Positions 61,301-64,000 of a stretch of 64,000 nucleotides of DNA are shown here, one piece after another. Position 1 is the first letter of the stretch, and every line of letters starts with the position of its first letter. The stretch lies in contig NZ_JAJKLK010000008.1 of assembly GCF_020982545.1 (NCBI RefSeq), positions 310,001-374,000 of the forward strand, in the 5' to 3' direction. The notes below the pieces were generated by a model. It was not told where the DNA came from, did not search any database, and saw only the letters and a program-made list of their open reading frames with translations. Origin of the DNA: Streptomyces sp. MNU76 (GTDB lineage: Bacteria > Actinomycetota > Actinomycetes > Streptomycetales > Streptomycetaceae). The position numbers and the translations under genes are program-made.

Positions 61301-61861
61301 GCGGAGCAACTCGCCGAGGAGATACAGCGCTCGGTCGACACCCCCGTCCTGCTGCTGGGCCACTGCGCCGGATCCGCGCTCGGCCTCGCCACCGTGCCCC
61401 GGCTGCGCGAGCGCCGAGTGGACGTGCGAGGACTGCTCGTGATCGCCAAGCTACTCAAGTCCGTGGACCCCTCCGCGCACGCCTCGAACGAGGTGGTCGA
61501 CATGTCGGAGGAGGAGATCCTGACCTGGCTGGTGGACAACACCGGCCTGCAGGACATCGCCGGCCTCGGGGCCAAGGAGCGAACGGACCTGGCCCGCGCC
61601 TTCCAGTACGACACGGCCCAGGCCACGCGCGCCTTGCACCAAGCCCTGTCCACGCTGCCCGCGAGCCGCCTCGATTGCCCGCTCACCGTCCTGCTGGCCG
61701 AGGACGACCCACTGGCGCAGGGCCACAAGGAGACGGCACGCAACTGGGAGCTGTTCAGTGACGCCGTACGGGTCGAGGTCGGCGCCGACGGCGGCCACTA
61801 CCTCAACGCGACCCATCCCGAGCGGATCGCCGCCGCCCTCCGCGCAGGTCTGGGGATATGA
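55376..61861 (+). CDS. NRPS 2: half C-A-PCP-C-A-PCP-TE
   Basis: A 2161-residue synthetase. (1) 1-240: C-terminal half of a condensation domain, without HHxxxDG. (2) Adenylation 245-745, pocket D V W H F S L V D K (D436 first), a serine code; carrier Ser789 in LGGDSI. (3) Condensation about 860-1290, but the HHxxxDG site is H995-D996-AAL-D1000-G1001: the catalytic second His is Asp. (4) Adenylation about 1318-1815, pocket D I W E M T A D D K (D1515 first), acidic and suited to a diamino acid; carrier Ser1863 in IGGHSL. (5) Thioesterase 1922-2161, PFAGGSAVSY, nucleophile elbow GHCAG with Cys1997, Asp2110 or 2111, His2141. With NRPS 1 it would make Val-Ser-Dap and release it, perhaps by ring closure. 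Confidence 0.88.
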   Translation: MSNVIALQQALRAHPEQAAYWRAQRHAWTEPTVLVRDHLRRNPEAGRQVQAAIPPSAVAAADKLTSGDPMLQRVLAGAVLALLAARATDRQDVTVFVPVAGTAVPLSVPVAADQTGRGLLTALRARYLEAAEHLDIPVQALLRHEQQQPSDMMLTLDSQLTPDHAEQAGCPVLFDVRADTVAVHFDPRLFTSGTAQRLADTYAQLYAVLLADPAAPLAAHLAADEAEIAAITGEFNDTEAPFPHTRTLHSFLEKRSSGDPSAIAVADDATTYGELNAAANRLARVLRSRGVQAGTVVGVCLPRSKDMLVAIYAILKAGGAYLPVDPTLPRNRVDYILDHSGTALVVTTDETREVVADRGTVEVTAAYDDTLDPRDLEPLSGPDDLAYVIYTSGSTGRPKGVMVEHRAIVNRLWWMQRAYPLGGDDVVLHKTPFTFDVSVWEIFWWSLAGASVVTLPGGEEKNPERIVERIVTAGVTTLHFVPPMLNAFLQYVSATGTEGPLSTVRRVFASGEALAVAHAELFQKVIGAHARLVNLYGPTEAAVDVTHQPCDTVDSTRSIPIGRPIDNIRLYVLTRDGAHAPLGTPGELCIAGVGLARGYLNAPELTEERFPLHPFEPASRIYRTGDLARRLSDGTIEYLGRIDTQVKIRGYRIELGEIEHVAGVCPGVTTCAVTAVEDTSGEKSLAAYVVASAGFGTDALRRHLAAELPSYMVPQHIVEVDAIPTNHNGKRDLKALPRPTTTATGSDAAAPVVAPRTSTEQALAVIWSEVLGVETVGVHDNFFALGGDSIKFIGVLARARAAGLRFSFQDLFAHPTVGELAGVAETGEASGAGNEAPVPVEPFALLTPADRAALPPGSVDAYPMSQLQIGLIYEAARSDVEGLYHDILSYPVGESVDVGLFERAVAHVAGRHAVFRTSFHLHGFSEPIQVVHAEVPSPLTVHDLRTLSAGERQAALEDFSREELRAGFGDGTPDLVRVHLHLLGPEEFQYSLSYHDAALDGWSVNTIHRDLFTAYFALLDGREPEAPTYDVSYRDFISLERQALDSGEQRAFWLDLMTDAQSTQLPRHRAQTPPGEDLPEVVIHDVGLPEGLSARLIERAHQLRLPVKSLLLAAHIAVLGFVAGTNDVLTGYEHSGRPETEGGETVPGLFLNTVPFRLRLPDDGTWADLARSAYEAESDMLPHRRFPMAEIKRAVGSREMLFETVFNFTHFHVLKSLGERDGFALVRSVVNAQTEFPFRAEFSQDAVSDEVLLSIHYHPDVLDAAQTARMGSYYTQALTLLASEPDQPLGATSLMSAEEQALLRGFSGGPRMELPEGTFVDAFAASVRRHPDAIAVRHGERGLTYAQLDEESDRFCAFLASRGVRAGDVVTTMLPRGMAWAVTVLALLKSGVVYLPQERAYPADRIASVLRRSGCRHVVAADEDAARLRSVLDERLDGIEVLAYEQAASVAPAAPATRPGPDDVAYIIFTSGSTGEPKGATIRHSGMLNHLLAKELDLKLAKSDRVAQIATQCFDISVWQLLVAWMCGGSTVIYGQDEIVEAGAFLAALREDGITILEVVPSYMDALLTEVEQRPAGLPDLRFNMVTGEPLPPGLTRRWFAHYDVPLVNAYGPTEASDDVTHHVIEHPVQDTRTPVGRPVVNTGIHVVGSDDTPRPIGGYGEICVTGAGVGLGYVNDEERTAAVFVANTLDDRSQVMYRTGDVGRWLPDGNLDCAGRVDHQVKVRGHRIELSEIDSALERLPGVDGAVTLARELRGEKRLVAFYCGTAEPDLPTFHAGLSASLPAYMHPEILVRMAEFPLTGNGKVDRKALARHDLAAVSRTDVVPPADEDERLVRDLFAEVLGHDPKTVGVTDNFFEIGGHSLAAMKVAAATEGRISLRDLLAQPTARHLARGLVRQTGTQRDLLVDLTAAAGGAGDRPRATVVCVPFAGGSAVSYVALAREFGQAGMPVRVLGVELPGRTRHDSFAPVPVEQLAEQLAEEIQRSVDTPVLLLGHCAGSALGLATVPRLRERRVDVRGLLVIAKLLKSVDPSAHASNEVVDMSEEEILTWLVDNTGLQDIAGLGAKERTDLARAFQYDTAQATRALHQALSTLPASRLDCPLTVLLAEDDPLAQGHKETARNWELFSDAVRVEVGADGGHYLNATHPERIAAALRAGLGI

Positions 61862-61865
61862 CCTC

Positions 61866-62183
61866 GTGACCACCGTGACCATCGTGCTCATGGGCGCCGT
61901 GACGTTCGCCCTGCGGTTCTGCTTCTTCGGACCGCTCAAGCCGGAGCAGCTGCCGGGCGGCATCGAGCGGGCCCTGCCCTACGTGATGCCCGCCGTCCTG
62001 ATGGCGATCATCGTGCCGTCCGTCATCCTCGCCCCGTCCCCGGACGACGGCCCCGGCTGGCTCTCGCCCTATCTGGTGGGCGCGCTGGTCGGGTTCGGAG
62101 TGGGCGTCTTCAAGAAGGACAACTTCTTCCTCGTCTTCGCCTCCGCCGTCGCCGCGTTCGCCCTGGCCAAGTTCCTGCTGTGA
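61866..62183 (+). CDS. azlD: AzlD-type transporter subunit
   Basis: A 105-residue protein with four helices (TVTIVLMGAVTFALRFCFFG, PYVMPAVLMAIIVPSVILA and two more), the small partner of AzlC in branched-chain amino acid exporters. GTG 61866, five bases after the NRPS stop, shows it is part of the operon. Its stop overlaps a GTG of the AzlC gene. Confidence 0.8.
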   Translation: MTTVTIVLMGAVTFALRFCFFGPLKPEQLPGGIERALPYVMPAVLMAIIVPSVILAPSPDDGPGWLSPYLVGALVGFGVGVFKKDNFFLVFASAVAAFALAKFLL

Positions 62184-62194
62184 CGGAGTCCACG

Positions 62195-62971
62195 ATGAGC
62201 ACATCCTCCACACCCGCCCGGCCGGTGAGCCGCGGGCGGGAGATCCGCACCGGACTCCGCGACGCGACCCCCCTCGCACTCGGTGCCCTGCCCTTCGGGC
62301 TGCTGTTCGGCGCTGTCGGACAGCAGGCGGACCTCAGTCTGCTCGACACCATGCTGTTGAGCGCCCTCGTCAACGGCGGCTCCGCCCAGATGATCGCCAC
62401 AGGCCTCATGGCGTCCGGCACGGCTTGGTTCCTCGTCGTCGCGACCTGCCTGGTCGTGAACATGCGGCACGTGTTCTACTCGGCGGCCCTGTCGGCGAAG
62501 GTCCGGCATCTGCCGACGCTGTGGCGGGCCGTGCTGGCCTACGGCATGATCGACGCGATCTACGTGCTGGCCGCCAAGCGGTACGAGAACGCCACCGACG
62601 ACCGGCGCGGCCAGCAGCACTGGTACGTCCTGGCCGCGTCGGTCCTGATGTACGTCGGCTGGCTCTCCAGCACTCTGGTCGGCTACGTGTTCGGCAAGGA
62701 CGTCACACGCATCGACGGCCTGGGACTCGACTTCGCGATCTACGCCACGTACATCGGCCTGGTCGTCTCCTGCTTCACCAGCAAGCGCGCCGTGGCTGCC
62801 GGCCTGATGGGCGGCGTGCTGGCCTTGGCCCTGCATCGGCTGCCGTACCAGAGCGGCCTGTTCTGCGCCACGCTGGCAGCAACCGTCGCCCTGGCGCTGT
62901 GGGAGGGCCGCGTGCGGGCCGAGGACGGCACACCCAAGAGCGCCGAGCAGGAGCCGACCGCCAACGGCTGA
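62195..62971 (+). CDS. azlC: AzlC-type exporter
   Basis: A 258-residue membrane protein with about six helices. GLRDATPLALGALPFGLLFGAVG, LSALVNGGSAQMIATGLMASG and NMRHVFYSAALSAKVRHLP are AzlC signatures. AzlCD complexes export branched-chain amino acids or analogues; here it probably exports or protects against the NRPS product or its Val part. I chose ATG 62195 with GGAG seven bases before; GTG 62180, overlapping the azlD stop (GTGA), is equally possible. Confidence 0.82.
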   Translation: MSTSSTPARPVSRGREIRTGLRDATPLALGALPFGLLFGAVGQQADLSLLDTMLLSALVNGGSAQMIATGLMASGTAWFLVVATCLVVNMRHVFYSAALSAKVRHLPTLWRAVLAYGMIDAIYVLAAKRYENATDDRRGQQHWYVLAASVLMYVGWLSSTLVGYVFGKDVTRIDGLGLDFAIYATYIGLVVSCFTSKRAVAAGLMGGVLALALHRLPYQSGLFCATLAATVALALWEGRVRAEDGTPKSAEQEPTANG

Positions 62972-63023
62972 GAACCGGCCCTGACCACCCCATTCGTTTT
63001 CCGTTCATTCGAGGAGCTCCGCC

Positions 63024-64000
63024 TTGTCCACTGTCCCTCCTTTCTCCGTCGTCAGCGGAGCCACCGTGCACGACGTCCTCGTCGGCCGTGAGCAGGACAT
63101 CGTCGACCTCATCGCCCGGGCATATACGGCCCACGGCCGGGAGCAGACCGTCAACCCGCCCAGCTACTTCCTTCGCTTCCCGGACCGGCCGGACTCCCGC
63201 ATCATCGCGCTGCCCGCGTCCCTGGGCGCCGAGTTCGCAGTGGACGGCATCAAGTGGATCTCCAGCTTCCCGGCCAACATCGCCTCGGGGCTGCCCCGGG
63301 CCTCTGCTGTCCTGATCCTCAACGACCACGACACCGGTTACCCGTTCGCGTGCCTGGAGAGTTCCATCATCAGCGCCACGCGCACCGCGGCGTCCGCCGC
63401 GCTGGCCGCGGACCGGCTGCACACCGGCCGGGAGCGCCCGCGCCGCGTCACCTTCGTCGGCACCGGCCTGATCGCCCGCTACATCCACCAGTATCTGTCC
63501 GGCACCGGCTGGGACTTCGATACCATCAACATCTACGACCACGCCCCGGAATACGCCCGCAGTTTCGCCGACTACGTCTCGGGCACGGGACACGGCGGCA
63601 CCGTGAACGTCCTGGACGACGCCGAGACGGCCGTCCGCGCCTCCGAGCTGATCATCTTCGCCACCACGGCGGCGGAACCCCACATCAAGGACGTGGACTG
63701 GTTCGCGCACAATCCGACAGTGCTCCACATCTCCCTGCGGGACCTCTCGCCGGAGATCATCCTGTCCGCCACCAACATCGTGGACGACGTCGAACACTGC
63801 CTGAAGGCGCAGACCTCACCCCACCTCGCCGAACAGGCCACGGGAGACCGTTCGTTCATCGACGGCACCCTCTACGACGTGCTGGAGGGCAAGGCCGAGA
63901 TCCGCGCCGATCGCCCGGTGGTCTTCTCGCCGTTCGGACTCGGCGTGCTCGACCTGGCCGTGGGTGCGCACGTCTACAGCGAGGCGACCCACCGTGGCCT
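63024..64000 (+). CDS. sbnB: SbnB-type 2,3-diaminopropionate dehydrogenase, partial
   Basis: At least 325 residues, running off the right edge. It belongs to the ornithine cyclodeaminase/mu-crystallin family: INPPSYFLRFP-like start region (NPPSYFLRFPD), KWISSFPANIASGLPRASAVLILND, ESSIISATRTAASAALAADRL, NAD loop VTFVGTGLIARYIHQYL. SbnB oxidises the SbnA product to L-2,3-diaminopropionate, 2-oxoglutarate and NADH. TTG 63024 was chosen because GAGGAG lies seven bases upstream and no ATG precedes the conserved part. With SbnA it brackets the NRPS genes. Confidence 0.85.
   Translation, partial: MSTVPPFSVVSGATVHDVLVGREQDIVDLIARAYTAHGREQTVNPPSYFLRFPDRPDSRIIALPASLGAEFAVDGIKWISSFPANIASGLPRASAVLILNDHDTGYPFACLESSIISATRTAASAALAADRLHTGRERPRRVTFVGTGLIARYIHQYLSGTGWDFDTINIYDHAPEYARSFADYVSGTGHGGTVNVLDDAETAVRASELIIFATTAAEPHIKDVDWFAHNPTVLHISLRDLSPEIILSATNIVDDVEHCLKAQTSPHLAEQATGDRSFIDGTLYDVLEGKAEIRADRPVVFSPFGLGVLDLAVGAHVYSEATHRG

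Noticed and set aside
51173..64000. Firm annotation as a monobactam cluster
   Set aside because: Cys thioesterase and Dap genes are suggestive, but no sulfotransferase or epimerase is visible and the right part is missing, so it is kept as a hypothesis only.

Overview
The window has very high GC, Streptomyces-type protein families, frequent GTG/TTG starts, GTGA/ATGA stop-start overlaps and a twin-arginine signal. Together these point to a Streptomyces chromosome (inferred from content only; no rRNA or tRNA was seen). Positions 1-48.6 kb are mostly ordinary chromosomal genes. Positions 48.6-50.6 kb are a junction of insertion sequences and gene debris. From about 51.2 kb to the right edge lies a nonribosomal peptide synthetase (NRPS) cluster that runs off the window.

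Layout. 1-9.3 kb: end of an LVIVD-repeat protein, HAD hydrolase, PAP2 phosphatase, M56 peptidase, DUF5134 protein, FUSC transporter with MarR regulator, two VOC proteins, a GNAT gene with an internal stop, and a glycerophosphodiester phosphodiesterase. 9.7-20.6 kb: DUF6421-like protein, SDR and aldolase genes in one operon; transglutaminase-like protein; acyltransferase; DUF4395/thioredoxin pair; a short leader peptide before a flavin reductase; etfBA; a secreted endonuclease-like protein; and a DUF6986 aldolase-like protein behind a perfect palindrome. 21-32 kb: a frameshifted receptor kinase, a LacI regulator divergent from a ROK sugar kinase with a shared operator, an AAA-NUDIX fusion, an M20 peptidase, a geranylgeranyl-reductase-like protein, and a deazaflavin-dependent nitroreductase divergent from TetR with paired operators. 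32-37.5 kb: decayed genes around a two-gene ATP-grasp RiPP (graspetide) locus. 37.5-48.6 kb: a divergent copper-responsive pair, amidase plus Nramp-like transporter with an Lrp regulator, and a DeoR/SIS/aldolase/AraC sugar locus.

The NRPS cluster reads SbnA-like 2,3-diaminopropionate (Dap) synthase, NRPS 1 (A-PCP-C), NRPS 2 (half C-A-PCP-C-A-PCP-TE), AzlD, AzlC, SbnB-like dehydrogenase. SbnA and SbnB would supply L-Dap. The adenylation-domain codes I read by eye suggest Val, Ser and a diamino acid (probably Dap), so the simplest product is a Val-Ser-Dap tripeptide derivative. Two features are unusual. The terminal thioesterase has Cys instead of Ser in its nucleophile elbow (GHCAG), as known for the ring-forming thioesterases of sulfazecin and obafluorin. 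The condensation domain after the Ser module reads HDAALDG where HHxxxDG is expected. The first gene carries a TTA codon, suggesting bldA-dependent expression. This is the best candidate here for an undescribed system.

A second theme is sequence quality. Many genes (M56, MarR, kinase, mycothiol-dependent enzyme, MFS, IS701 and ABC remnants) carry single-base insertions or deletions, nearly all in G, C or A runs. That pattern may be sequencing error rather than gene decay.
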